Source: Mikrocytos mackini (lineage: Eukaryota; Endomyxa; Ascetosporea; Mikrocytida; Mikrocytiidae). Taken from it: a stretch of DNA of 23,748 nt. Under the pieces are notes generated by a model. That model was given only the letters and a program-made list of their open reading frames with translations. It searched no databases and was not told where the DNA came from. Positions 1 to 10,174 of this stretch are shown here, in pieces (the first letter of the stretch is position 1; each line of letters opens with the position of its first letter). The position numbers and the translations under genes are program-made. The stretch lies in assembly GCA_030180075.1 (NCBI GenBank), contig JASNJN010000769.1, positions 1-23,748 on the forward strand, read 5' to 3'.

Positions 1-408
1 TTTTATGAACAATTTTTTATTGCCTGTTTCAGTTTTACAAGATATGCTTGAGACGACCCATTTGTCTATCGACACNTGGGNTTTCGCTTTGGGCTTTTTT
101 GNCCTTCCACGTTTTGATTTGGGACCNGGATTGGGGTATATGATTTTATTAATCGGAGTGGCGTTTATTGCACTTATACGTTCCCGCTGCTCGCTGCTAC
201 TGCACATCAGTGCACCTTTTTTGGGTCTACGCAGGGGACTCTGCCCTTTATCCGCCCCGACCTTTTCCATTTTCATGGCAGCCTTGAGCGGAGGGCCAGA
301 CAAGTTAATGCCTCTTTTGGTCTGGCGTACGAAGGGATTCCACTTCAGCGTGTCTTTGCCTACCTGTGGATTCACCATCCAAGCCTTGCACTTTGATTTT
401 TTTATCAT
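1..408 (-). CDS. Partial basic AT-hook-like protein, runs off the window start
   Basis: The minus strand is open for 136 codons from the ATG at 408 to base 1. Five ambiguous bases fall inside it, and none can create a stop (their codons read CAN, NCC, NCA and CCN). The product is basic. Near residues 93-101 it reads KRGR-x-KKPK; the x codon is NCA, so if the base is C it is Pro and the run becomes a canonical AT-hook core (RGRP) that binds the minor groove of AT-rich DNA. GC content is clearly above the flanks, as expected for coding sequence, and non-coding AT-rich DNA begins right after the ATG. Another ATG at 415 lies in a different, short frame. The family is not recognised; it could be a nuclear host protein or an accessory protein of a mobile element. 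An open frame on the plus strand at the same place looks like its shadow. Confidence 0.6.
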   Translation of the reverse strand, partial: MIKKSKCKAWMVNPQVGKDTLKWNPFVRQTKRGINLSGPPLKAAMKMEKVGADKGQSPLRRPKKGALMCSSSEQRERISAINATPINKIIYPNXGPKSKRGRXKKPKAKXXVSIDKWVVSSISCKTETGNKKLFIK

Positions 409-646
409 GGACCATTTTTAAAAAAATTTTTTTATATATTTAGCTATTGGAAAATACTTATATCAATTTGATATATAACTAGACAAAATAATTTTTTTTA
501 ATATTATATAAACATAAATATTGATCTGAAAATATAGTAACGATAACGTTTTTCTTGAACTATTCGTATAGTACCCCTAGTAGATTGATACCACTCAGAT
601 ATCTTTCCCAAGTGGTTAATGACCCGGTTGCCAATTCATAAATAAG
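409..646. other. AT-rich non-coding stretch
   Basis: This is low-complexity A/T-rich sequence upstream of the minus-strand frame. It would contain that gene's promoter, but no element beyond general TATA-like runs can be named. No RNA gene or repeat was seen. Confidence 0.5.
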
Positions 647-758
647 TTTGAATTCAAACGATGATTTTAATAATTATAAAATAAACAATGAGTTTTACCA
701 GAAACTAGCGAACTTACGGCCCAGATTCAATGATGAAACATTATCACTCTACGATAAG
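647..758 (+). other. Exon-like fragment ending at a possible splice donor
   Basis: After an AG at 645-646 the plus strand is open for 37 codons in a charged, Asn-rich sequence that looks more protein-like than its surroundings. It ends AAG|GTATTA at 758/759, a plausible donor. The GT lies inside the first bases of foldback element E1. A matching-phase acceptor-like site is at 2991-2993 (see 2994-3143). No start codon or known domain is visible, and this could be chance. Confidence 0.25.
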
Positions 759-1010
759 GTATTAACTTTTCCTCCCACAAATAACTTTTTCTCCCACAAT
801 TTCCTCGTTTTCCCACAAAAAAATTTTATTCCCCCACTTTTCAAATTTCCCCCAAAAAATTTCTCCAAAAATGGTTATTTTCTGCTAATCTGTTGAAATA
901 AGCATTTTTATCGATTTTTGGAAAAAAAAATTTTTTGATCACCAAAAAAAATTTCAAATATAAATTTCCTAATAAAAATTTTTGAAAGGAAAAAATTTTT
1001 GGATCAGAAA

Positions 1011-1349
1011 TAGGGTTTCCATTCCCGGGAACGGATTTCTCGATAACCGGGAAACTACATTTTTACGTTTCCCGAAAAATCCCGGAATAAAAAACCGGGA
1101 AATCCAAAATTGGAAAATAAGACGTAATTTCTTATAGTTTCGACTTTGAGGATAAAATATAATAATAAACGTATGGTTTGGCCCATATAAAATACATTTT
1201 CTGATAACTAATATGTCTAAATTTCGATTTCAATTTTTTGCCAAAAATTTGAATATTTGAATTTTAATAAATTATAAAGGAAAAATCATTTCTCGATTCC
1301 CGGGAAATAAAAAAATGGATTCCCGTTTCCCGGGAAATTGGGAACTCTA
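1011..1349 (+). mobile_element. hAT-type MITE in the left arm of E1
   Basis: A 339-bp non-coding element with ends TAGGGTTTCC and (reverse complement) TAGAGTTCCC, rich in subterminal CCCGGGAA repeats. It is flanked by a perfect 8-bp duplication, ATCAGAAA, at 1003-1010 and 1350-1357. An 8-bp target duplication and TA(G)-type termini are the hallmark of hAT transposons. No transposase is encoded. Confidence 0.85.
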
Positions 1350-2329
1350 ATCAGAAACTTGTTTTTATAATTAACTACAACTTTTTGAAAAAAAAATTTT
1401 TCGGAATTTTTTCAAAGGGGTTCATCACAAAAATTTCAAAAAAGTCGACGTCTAAAAACAAGATTTTTTTCAAACAATTTTTTCTGAAATTTTTTTGGCA
1501 AGCGTATTTTTGAGAGATCTACAACTAGAAACTTTTAAAAATTTTCAAAACATATTTGATCACGTTATTATTAAAATTTAAAAATTGGGATCCATAACAG
1601 CCATTTTTTAGACATCGACATAATGAGTATCTTTCCAAGATTTTTTTTTGGAAAATAATTTATATTCTAGATCTCGCCTTTAAAAAGCTATAAAAAAATT
1701 TTCAAATAAAAATTCCGGTTTAATTAATAAAATTTTTAACTCAACTTTTTACATAAAAATCGAAAATTTTCAAGAAAAAAAATTCGAAAAAAATTTTTTT
1801 TTGAAATTTTCTTTTTTATCATTTAGAGTCGTTTATTACTATATATGACATTGGATTTTGTTTATTTTGTTAAAAAATAAATTTTGTAAAACAGAAATTT
1901 TTTTCTTGAAAATTTTCGATTTTTATGTAAAAAGTTGAGTTAAAAATTTTATTAATTAAACCGGAATTTTTATTTGAAAATTTTTTTATAGCTTTTTAAA
2001 GGCGAGATCTAGAATATAAATTATTTTCCAAAAAAAAATCTTGGAAAGATACTCATTATGTCGATGTCTAAAAAATGGCTGTTATGGATCCCAATTTTTA
2101 AATTTTAATAATAACGTGATCAAATATGTTTTGAAAATTTTTAAAAGTTTCTAGTTGTAGATCTCTCAAAAATACGCTTGCCAAAAAAATTTCAGAAAAA
2201 ATTGTTTGAAAAAAATCTTGTTTTTAGACGTCGACTTTTTTGAAATTTTTGTGATGAACCCCTTTGAAAAAATTCCGAAAAATTTTTTTTTCAAAAAGTT
2301 GTAGTTAATTATAAAAACAAGTTTCTGAT

Positions 2330-2668
2330 TAGAGTTNCCAATTTCCCGGGAAACGGGAATCCATTTTTTTATTTCCCGGGAATCGAGAAATGATTTTTCC
2401 TTTATAATTTATTAAAATTCAAATATTCAAATTTTTGGCAAAAAATTGAAATCGAAATTTAGACATATTAGTTATCAGAAAATGTATTTTATATGGGCCA
2501 AACCATACGTTTATTATTATATTTTATCCTCAAAGTCGAAACTATAAGAAATTACGTCTTATTTTCCAATTTTGGATTTCCCGGTTTTTTATTCCGGGAT
2601 TTTTCGGGAAACGTAAAAATGTAGTTTCCCGGTTATCGAGAAATCCGTTCCCGGGAATGGAAACCCTA
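2330..2668 (-). mobile_element. Mirrored hAT-type MITE in the right arm of E1
   Basis: This is the reverse-complement copy of the 1011-1349 element, also 339 bp, with the same 8-bp flanks (TTTCTGAT at 2322-2329 and 2669-2676). One ambiguous base lies near its left end. Its presence at the exact mirror position means it was copied with the arm rather than inserted independently. Confidence 0.85.
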
Positions 2669-2901
2669 TTTCTGATCCAAAAATTTTTTCCTTTCAAAAA
2701 TTTTTATTAGGAAATTTATATTTGAAATTTTTTTTGGTGATCAAAAAATTTTTTTTTCCAAAAATCGATAAAAATGCTTATTTCAACAGATTAGCAGAAA
2801 ATAACCATTTTTGGAGAAATTTTTTGGGGGAATTTGACAAGTGGGGGAATAAAATTTTTTTGTGGGAAAACGAGGAAATTGTGGGAGAAAAAGTTAATAC
2901 C

Positions 2902-5068
2902 GTTATTTCTGCAGATATTTTCTTTTCATTTCACCTAATATTTGATTTTACTTGTTTTATTATTTTTGAAATTTTAAATTTTACTGAAAACAGGAAGAAG
3001 ATTATATAGAAAGAAATACCTTTGATAACAGAAGAACTTCTAACAAAGTACTTGCCAAATCAATTATTGACAATCCTTTGAATAATTCTTGTTTTACTTT
3101 CTTAGTTCTTGTGCACTACAGAACGATAACTTATAAAGGATAGATTCGGCATAACACTTCTCAACGAATAGGTTTATTATGATTTAACACGGCCATATGT
3201 CTTACCTACTCGTGACATTTGACAAGGTTGTAATAGGATACTATAAATACACACTTCTTTCTATATTCTCGATATTTTGCCATTACAGATTTGGACTTAG
3301 GACAATGACTTTGTCAATATATACAAAGATTTTTACTGTTATTATGTTGATTACCATAGCTCAAATCATGATGAAAGTTAATAGAAGTATTTTGTACATG
3401 AATTGTGAAATATTGTAGACATCGGTGAACTGTCTAATAAGAAAAGAAGCATAATACAGGTTGTTAAACAACTATATTGAACCTGAAATTAAGAATTTCA
3501 TCGTTTCAGAATAATTCCGGGAGTTATATAATGAAACAGGGGTTATATGATATAAATACATACATTTGTGAAATTATATGGATTATTACATACAATGTAT
3601 AAATAATATTTTATTTATATTCTGATTTCGTTATGGATGTTAAAATTAGGTATTAATAATCGTTTTGGTTATAAATATAGTAAAAATAGAATTATAATTT
3701 AACTTCTTATTTTCCAAAAAAAACATTTTATTAATTTATTTACGCATTCAAAATGAATATTTTTATATTGATTTGCCTTTTAACTTTTATTAATTTAAAT
3801 GAACTTTCGTCTTAAATACTATAAATACATGAGCTTTTTACCTTGGCCTATAGAGTACGTACTAGTCTTGTTTTAAATATCATTGATAATTCATTCTAAA
3901 TGAATTTTCGTTCAAAGGTTGTTATCAATCGTGATTTATGAACGTTGTACTCTTTTTAGGATTTATTCGAATGTTGATCGTGTTTCTCTGGTATTGTAAA
4001 GTATAACAACTGAACGTGTGCGTGTTTTGATTTATAGTAGATGAAACTTCTTTCATACCACGGGCAGGATTATTACAACTATTCGTAGTGTTGTCGAGTG
4101 TTAACAATAAATATTTCTGTTGGGTGATTTGGAGTACTAAATAGGGTTATCTTTTAAAGTTATATGTACTATATAAACAGGTTTGATGTCGGATGGCCTA
4201 TCTAATCATCTATGTCTTGTACTATATTGTAAGGTTAGAGTTGCTACATCTAGGAATCTTGTATCTCTATGTATCATACTTCATACAATACTCAAAGTAG
4301 ATTTCAAATATTATTTTTCACAATTTAAGTTTATACACCTACAGGCAACTACATGATGTGAATACAGCACATATTACTTGATTATCATATTAATTTCATG
4401 ATTAAGTCTTCTAAGGCATTGTCAAAATCAGAGGAAGCCAATATTAGAATTAATGAGAAACAAAGTTCTTAAACGCATTCACAACATGATGAAGGTGCTA
4501 TGGTTACAGAATAAATCTGGTTTTAACTTTTTAAATCACTAAATAGTGCACCGATTTATTAAAAGCCATAAATTTATATTACAGTAAGCCAAGAACCTGT
4601 TCGGTTATAAAATACACATACTCTTTAATAACGAACAGTATTGGTAATCAAACTTGAACAGATCAATCACAGACATCCAAATCTAATTCATGACTACTCG
4701 CATATGCCAATAATTCAACACATCTACGAAGTTGCTTATGTAATCCTGAAAGCCATTAGAAATACATTCATAAGATTGGCTTACAAGTATCAGGTAAAAG
4801 GAGACAATATGACTTATTGGGGTTCAAGAGCTTTTACTTCAAACTCAATAGTTGATGTACAATCTTTGGTCAATTTGAGTTTGATCTCTGACAGTTCACT
4901 TGTTTTTGATGGTTTGTTATACTATTAAATTGATTATGCGAAATAAACTCTTCTATTACAGCAATTACCCATACAAATGAATACTTGATAAGGGTAACAT
5001 CAGAAATTTGAAAATACAAAGGCTTCCTAAAAGAAAAACTTTATAAGAAACAAATGATAACCGAAGAA
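2902..5068 (+). repeat. Left arm of a 2167-bp inverted repeat
   Basis: This segment is the inverse of 5273-7439. Both arms are exactly 2167 bp by the boundaries read here, and identity looks around 96-97%. The arm begins GTTATTTCTGCAG on the base after E1 ends and stops after CCGAAGAA. It is AT-rich and has no recognisable protein domain. Short open frames of 60-95 codons occur at mirrored positions in both arms but start at non-ATG codons and have no known similarity. An exon-like stretch lies at 2994-3143. No terminal subrepeat array like those of E1-E5 is seen. It may be an old foldback element or an inverted segmental duplication. Confidence 0.85.
2994..3143 (+). other. Exon-like fragment after an acceptor-like CAG
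   Basis: Following GAAAACAG at 2986-2993 the frame is open for 49 codons and stops at 3141-3143 (TAG). The first ~33 residues are charged and protein-like. Its phase is compatible with the donor-like end at 758, which would place E1 inside an intron. The reverse copy in the right palindrome arm keeps the open frame but has AAG instead of CAG before it. This is speculative. Confidence 0.25.
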
Positions 5069-5272
5069 CTATAAAATGTTTTCAAATGTAAAAGTAAATT
5101 AACTTTTCAATTCATTCAAAATAGTAAATTTGTACAGAAAAGATCAATAACTGAACTGTAACAATAGCTTCGAAATGTTCCCATCTGCAATAAAGAACCT
5201 TCAATAGTTTTCTTTGCATTTGTTTGTTTTGATTTATGTTGAGTACTAAGAGCAGGAAAATCTANNTTNTNN
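5069..5272. other. Spacer of the large palindrome
   Basis: 204 bp of AT-rich single-copy sequence between the two arms. It ends in a cluster of five ambiguous bases at 5265-5272 next to the right arm, which suggests read conflict or a patched assembly at the palindrome centre. No gene is visible. Confidence 0.7.
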
Positions 5273-7439
5273 TTCTTCGGTTATCATTTATTTCTTATAA
5301 AGTTTTTCTTTTAGGAAGCCTTTGTATTTTCAAATTTCTGATGTTACCCTTATCAAGTATTCATTTGTATGGGTAATTGCTGTAATAGAAGCGTTTATTT
5401 CGCATAATCAATTTAATAGTATAACAAACCATCAAAAACAAGTGAACTGTCAGAGATCAAACTCAAATTGATCAAAGATTGTACATCAACTATTGAGTTT
5501 GAAGTAAAAGCTCTTGAACCCCAATAAGTCATATTGTCTCCTTTTACCTGATACTTGTAAGCCAATCTTATGAATGTATTTCTAATGGCTTTCAGGATTA
5601 CATAAGCAACTTCGTATATGTGTTGAATTATTGGCATATGCGAGTAGTCATGAATTGGAGTTGGATGTCTGTGATTGAGTTGTTTAAGTTTGATTACCAA
5701 TACTGTTCGTTATTAAAGAGTATGTGAATTTTATAACCGAACAAGTTCTTGGCTTACTGTAATATAAATTTATAACTGTTAATAAATCTGTGCACTATTT
5801 AGTGATTAGGAAAGTTAAAATTGTACTTATTTTGTAACCAAAACACCCGCATTATGCTGTAAATGCGTTTAAGAACTTTATTTCCCATTAATTCTAATAT
5901 TGGCTTTCTGTGATTTTGACAATGCCCAAGAAGACTTAATCACGAAACTATTATGATAATCAAGTAGTATGTGCTGTATTCACATCATGTAGTTGTCTGT
6001 AGGTGTATAAGCTTAAATTGTGAAAAATAATATTTAAAATCTACTTTGAGTATTGTCACAAAGTATGATCCATAGAGATACAAGATTCCTAGATGTAGCA
6101 ACTCTAACCTTACAATATAGTACAAGACATAGATGATTAGATAGGCCATCCGACATCAAACCTGTTTATATACTACATATAACTTTAAAAGATAACCCTA
6201 TTTAGTACTCCAAATCACCCAACAGAAATATTTATTGTTAACACTCGTCAACATTACGAATAGTTGTAATAATCCTGCCCGTGGTATGAAAGAAGTTTCA
6301 TCTACTATAAATCAAAACACGCACACGTTCAGTTGTTATACTTTACAAGACCAGAGAAACATGATCAACATTCGAATAAATCCTAAAAAGAGTACAACGT
6401 TCATAAATCACGATTGATAACAACCTTTGAACGAAAATTCATTTAGAATGAATTATCAATGATATTTAAAACAAGACTAGTACATACTCTATAGGCCAAG
6501 GTAAAAAGCCCATGTATTTATAGTATTTAAGACGAAAGTTCATTTAAATTAATAAAAGTTAAAAGGCAAATCAATATAAAAATATTCATTTTGAATGCGT
6601 AAATAAATTAATAAAATGTTTTTTTGGAAAATAAGAAGTTAAATTATAATTCTATTTTTACTATATTTATAACCAAAACGATTATTAACACCTAATTTTA
6701 ACATCCATAACGAAATCAGAATATAAATAAAATATTATTTATACATTGTATGTAATAATCCATATAATTTCACAAATGTATGTATCTATATCATATAACC
6801 CCTGTTTCATTATATAACTCCCGGAATTATTCTGAAACGATGAAATTCTTAATTTCAGGTTTAATATAGTTGTTTAACAACCTGTATTATGCTTCTTTTC
6901 TTATTAGACAGTTCACCGATGTCTACAATATTTCACAATTCATGTACAAAATACTTCTATTAACTTTCATCATGATTTGAGCTATGGCAATCAACATAAT
7001 AACAGTAAAAATCTTTGTATATATTGACAAAGTCATTGTCCTAAGTCCAAATCTGTAATGGCAAAATATCGAGAATATAGAAAGAAGTGTGTATTTATAG
7101 TATCCTATTACAACCTTGTCAAATGTCACGAGTAGGTAAGACATATGGCCGTGTTAAATCATAATAAACCTATTCGTTGAGAAGTGTTATGCCGGATCTA
7201 TCCTTTATAAGTTATCGTTCTGTAGTGCACAAGAACTAAGAAAGTAAAACAAGAATTATTCAAAGGATTGTCAATAATTGATTTGGCAAGTACTTTGTTA
7301 GAAGTTCTTCTGTTATCAAAGGTATTTCTTTCTATATAATCTTCTTCCTTTTTTCAGTAAAATTTAAAATTTCAAAAATAATAAAACAAGTAAAATCAAA
7401 TATTAGGTGAAATGAAACGAAAATATCTGCAGAAATAAC
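5273..7439 (-). repeat. Right arm of a 2167-bp inverted repeat
   Basis: This is the reverse-complement partner of 2902-5068, starting TTCTTCGG and ending CTGCAGAAATAAC. Single-base differences are spread through the arm: for example, the mirrored 95-codon frame at 5413-5700 differs from 4641-4928 at five residues. The two arms are therefore diverged copies and not one read folded back on itself. Beyond 7439 the sequence is unrelated to E1. Confidence 0.85.
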
Positions 7440-8066
7440 AAAGATTAGCATCATAATAGTAATCATTAATTTTTTTGAAAAGTTATGATAAAAATATCTA
7501 ATCTGGATTCCTATTTTGTTTTTTATATGTTTTCAATGCTTTTGTAAGTAGATCGCTTTTTATAAATTTACAACAGCAATTCAACCATTATAATATGATG
7601 ATTATTATTCTGTCCGATAATATTTTTTAATTGTTTAATTTTCGCAAATTCAAAAATAAATTGAATGATGCATGATAAAATCGAGAGAATACACCAGTTA
7701 AAATACAAGCGCCCCGTTATATATGCCACGTTAAGTCTATTCGTCGCATTGGCTATTTTCTTTATATTATTCTTTACATTGCGTGGCAGAAAAAACAAAA
7801 TCTTAGAGGAACACACATTTTTTGAAAAAAACTAGAGTTTATTGAAAGTTGTAAACAGTATTTTGGGGGTTGTTTGCATGCTTTATTGGTCTTGTTTTTT
7901 GAAAAATGGGTGAAAATATTGAAATTCTAATTTTTTTTCGAAGGGGGTCGCAAGGGTCCCCCTTCGAAAAAAAATCATTTACAAAAAATTAATAAGACCC
8001 CCCAGGACACGTGAAAAACGTTTTAATCGTGTTTTTAGAAAGAAATAAGGCCTCTAACATAAATAA
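7440..8066. other. Non-coding stretch upstream of gene A
   Basis: AT-rich sequence between the palindrome and gene A. It contains the strong hairpin at 7930-7975. A minus-strand frame of 82 codons (7568-7816) has no domain and no convincing coding signal. Any promoter or first exon of gene A would lie here, but none can be assigned. Confidence 0.5.
7930..7975. repeat. Perfect 18-bp hairpin near gene A
   Basis: Bases 7930-7947 (A, eight T, CGAA, five G) pair perfectly with 7958-7975, leaving a 10-base loop TCGCAAGGGT. It lies about 90 bp before the open frame of gene A. It could be a structured RNA element, a tiny foldback remnant or a cruciform. It is not a bacterial terminator in this context. 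Confidence 0.6.
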
Positions 8067-9212
8067 AAAAGGTGTGTTAAAATAATAGAATCCAGAAAAA
8101 ATGAAACTCCAACATCAATTCAAAGTTCCTTGGCTGGGTCTCAATCTGTTAGTCATAGTTCCAATACAAACAGTGAAGAGTTATCTACAAGTGAAGAATT
8201 TTCAAGCCAATCTGTGTCTATTCCTGAGAAGTCTACACGTAAATCGGTATCTACCCAAGAAGAGTCTTCATGTAAATCAGAATCAACTCAAAAGAAGCCT
8301 GGAGGCCGATTCAAAGAAATGGATCCTTTGGACATTCCACCTGAGCGATTTGCTGAGTTCAAAATTTATTTTGGAAAATTAAACTCTGCAAAATATGCTA
8401 AGCTTGATGAAAGTACTACGGACTTAAACAGCAACTTTATAATAAGCCAAATTACCAAACAGACTTGGGCATTGGATGGTTATGAATACTTTGTTGAAGC
8501 TGATATAAATCGATATTTAGCAATACTTTGGAACGTAGGCTTCCCATTCAAAAACGAAGATTATTATAAAGCTCTATATTACTTTGCGAAGGACATTTTG
8601 AAAAACCCAAAGGGTAGCCTTCCTAGTACCAATAGATACGACCTCAACAAACCGGAGGATAATACAATGAGTATATCAATATCTGCAGACGAAATTTATC
8701 ATTTAAGATTCATTTATTATACGGCATATGGTTTAAAAATCATAATCACTCAAAATTATGATAAATTTAAGAATAAAACACTTGCACATTTCCTCATGGT
8801 GTTTATTAAATTGCTATGGTGGGATTTTGAAGACTTGTTGGGAGATTACAAATTTGAAGCAAAAAACAAAGTAAAATTTAAATGGGACTTGAAAAAGAAA
8901 ACGAAGTTTTACTTTATTTATGATCAGTACAAATTTGCACGCTATATAACGGCGTTTACATGTTATTTTGTGATTTTGGATTTACATGAACAGTTTAATT
9001 ATACTGATTATAAATCAATTAAAGAATATTTTGTGCAAGTGATAAGAAGCATAAAAGAAGAAGGAGAATTAGATTCGATGATTGGGGATATTTATGTTGT
9101 TTATGAAGTATTCCGAAAGCATAAGAATAAAATGGAGCTTGATGCTATTAAAAACTTGTTAAGACAATTCGGGACAAGGTTATATCACTTTAATCTAGAC
9201 GTGGATAGTTAA
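8067..9212 (+). CDS. Gene A: hypothetical protein with a Ser/Thr-rich N-terminal region
   Basis: The frame is open for 381 codons from just after a stop at 8064 to the TAA ending at 9212. There is no ATG in the first 84 codons; the first in-frame ATG is at 8319 (297 residues). Either the real start lies in an upstream exon (the text before 8090 ends AATAATAG, an acceptor-like site) or it has been lost. Residues ~10-80 are rich in Ser, Thr, Glu and Lys with short repeats (STQEES, ESTQKK) and look disordered. The rest looks folded, helical and rich in Tyr, Phe and Lys. No signal peptide, convincing membrane helix or known domain is seen. The block SRKNETPTSIQSS near the start resembles SRHSEPPTAIQGS in the fragment at 23536-23658, so this is probably a gene family. 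Gene B, convergent and of similar size and plan, may be a distant member. Function unknown. Confidence 0.65.
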   Translation, partial: KRCVKIIESRKNETPTSIQSSLAGSQSVSHSSNTNSEELSTSEEFSSQSVSIPEKSTRKSVSTQEESSCKSESTQKKPGGRFKEMDPLDIPPERFAEFKIYFGKLNSAKYAKLDESTTDLNSNFIISQITKQTWALDGYEYFVEADINRYLAILWNVGFPFKNEDYYKALYYFAKDILKNPKGSLPSTNRYDLNKPEDNTMSISISADEIYHLRFIYYTAYGLKIIITQNYDKFKNKTLAHFLMVFIKLLWWDFEDLLGDYKFEAKNKVKFKWDLKKKTKFYFIYDQYKFARYITAFTCYFVILDLHEQFNYTDYKSIKEYFVQVIRSIKEEGELDSMIGDIYVVYEVFRKHKNKMELDAIKNLLRQFGTRLYHFNLDVDS

Positions 9213-9591
9213 TTAAGTAAATTAAATATGTTAATAATTAATTATTATGCAAATACGAATGAGTAATATAGTGGATTCGTTCTATTTATCATGATATCAT
9301 TATAAAACATGCTTAACTTGAATACATTGCTTCTATAGCTGTTGATTTATAATTGGAAATACTATCATTTATTTGAAATATTACGGACACAGGCTCATCA
9401 ATCTTGGATAGGATAAAATTTATATAACAACTTACTTGAACGGTCAAAATTATATAATACCATTTACATAAACTAACTATTTTAATATAAAATGATTAAG
9501 TTGATGATTAAATAAAGGTTTGCTTAATGAGTAATTAATTAAATCATTAAAATGATATTTGAACTTTCAATTTCAAAGAATCCGAGTTCGT
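9213..9591. other. Intergenic region between convergent genes A and B
   Basis: 379 bp of AT-rich sequence between two stop codons. An AATAAA on the plus strand near 9510 could serve gene A as a polyadenylation signal. Nothing else is recognised. Confidence 0.45.
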
Positions 9592-10174
9592 TCAATCATT
9601 CACTATTTCCAAAGATTCTATAATTCCCTCTATACAATTTTTAAATGTTCCATGTCTCATTTTCCCTTTCATATCCATATTTTCATCATAAACTTTATAA
9701 ATATCCCTGCATTTTGAATACTCATTTCTTATTCTATCATAAATGTCATTCTTTTTATTTTTAGTCTCTTCATTACATACACTCATTAAATATTCCATAT
9801 AAATTTCCTTTAATTCAACCTGTTTTGTTTGTTCATCATAATTAAACATTGCATATGCCAAAGGATAAAAACTGAGTTCTAAGAATGTTTTTGCCCAGTC
9901 CTTATCTTTAACCAATAAAACTTCAAATTCATTTGTCTTCCCATACAAATCCTCCTTTATAAATTTAGTAGAAAATAAACCGTTTACAACTTGTAAGTGT
10001 GTTAATAATATAAATTTAGACATTTTGTCCGTAAATGCATTTTCTTTTATTACAATAGACGTTTCCAGAAGTTTCGCTGAGTGTCTCATAAAGAATTGAA
10101 GATATACAAAGGCTACAGTATTAATCCCAATATAAACTATTGCATTGTTAACTACAACACTTTGTTCAATTTCT

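Larger units (their letters stand above)
758..2901. mobile_element. Foldback element E1, MULE/FB-like
   Basis: A 2144-bp palindromic element. The arms run from about 758-1783 and 1894-2901 around a ~110-bp AT-rich spacer and look close to 99% identical by eye. Both termini begin GGTATTAAC and reach a CCCACAA core at bases 17-23. Inside follow further CCCAC(A/C)-type units (around 795, 815 and 835 on the left). The left end has one extra unit, so that arm is 19 bp longer. No protein is encoded. Both arms carry the same 339-bp hAT MITE at mirrored sites. The flanking 9-mers (CTACGATAA and GTTATTTCT) do not match, so no target duplication is seen; the right end abuts the larger palindrome starting at 2902. 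By its ends it belongs with E2-E5. Near-identity of the arms suggests recent formation or gene conversion. Confidence 0.8.

Noticed and set aside
5-421. Plus-strand open frame of 138 codons
   Set aside because: It is opposite the minus-strand AT-hook-like frame, starts in AT-rich sequence and contains runs typical of an antisense shadow.
648-896. Plus-strand frame running from the exon-like fragment into E1
   Set aside because: Beyond 758 it only translates the CCCACAA repeats of the E1 terminus (Phe/Pro/Asn runs). The same applies to 2722-3009 at the other end.
3197-7144. Pairs of short mirrored open frames (60, 73 and 95 codons) in the palindrome arms
   Set aside because: Their conservation is explained by arm identity. 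The 95-codon frames lack an ATG start, none has a known domain, and the differences between the 95-codon copies change amino acids freely.
2902-7439. The palindrome as a simple assembly artefact (folded read)
   Set aside because: The arms differ at many scattered positions and have a unique spacer, so they are two real, diverged copies. The ambiguous bases at 5265-5272 still warrant care at the centre.
7568-7816. Minus-strand 82-codon frame
   Set aside because: No domain, AT-rich codon content and no supporting context.
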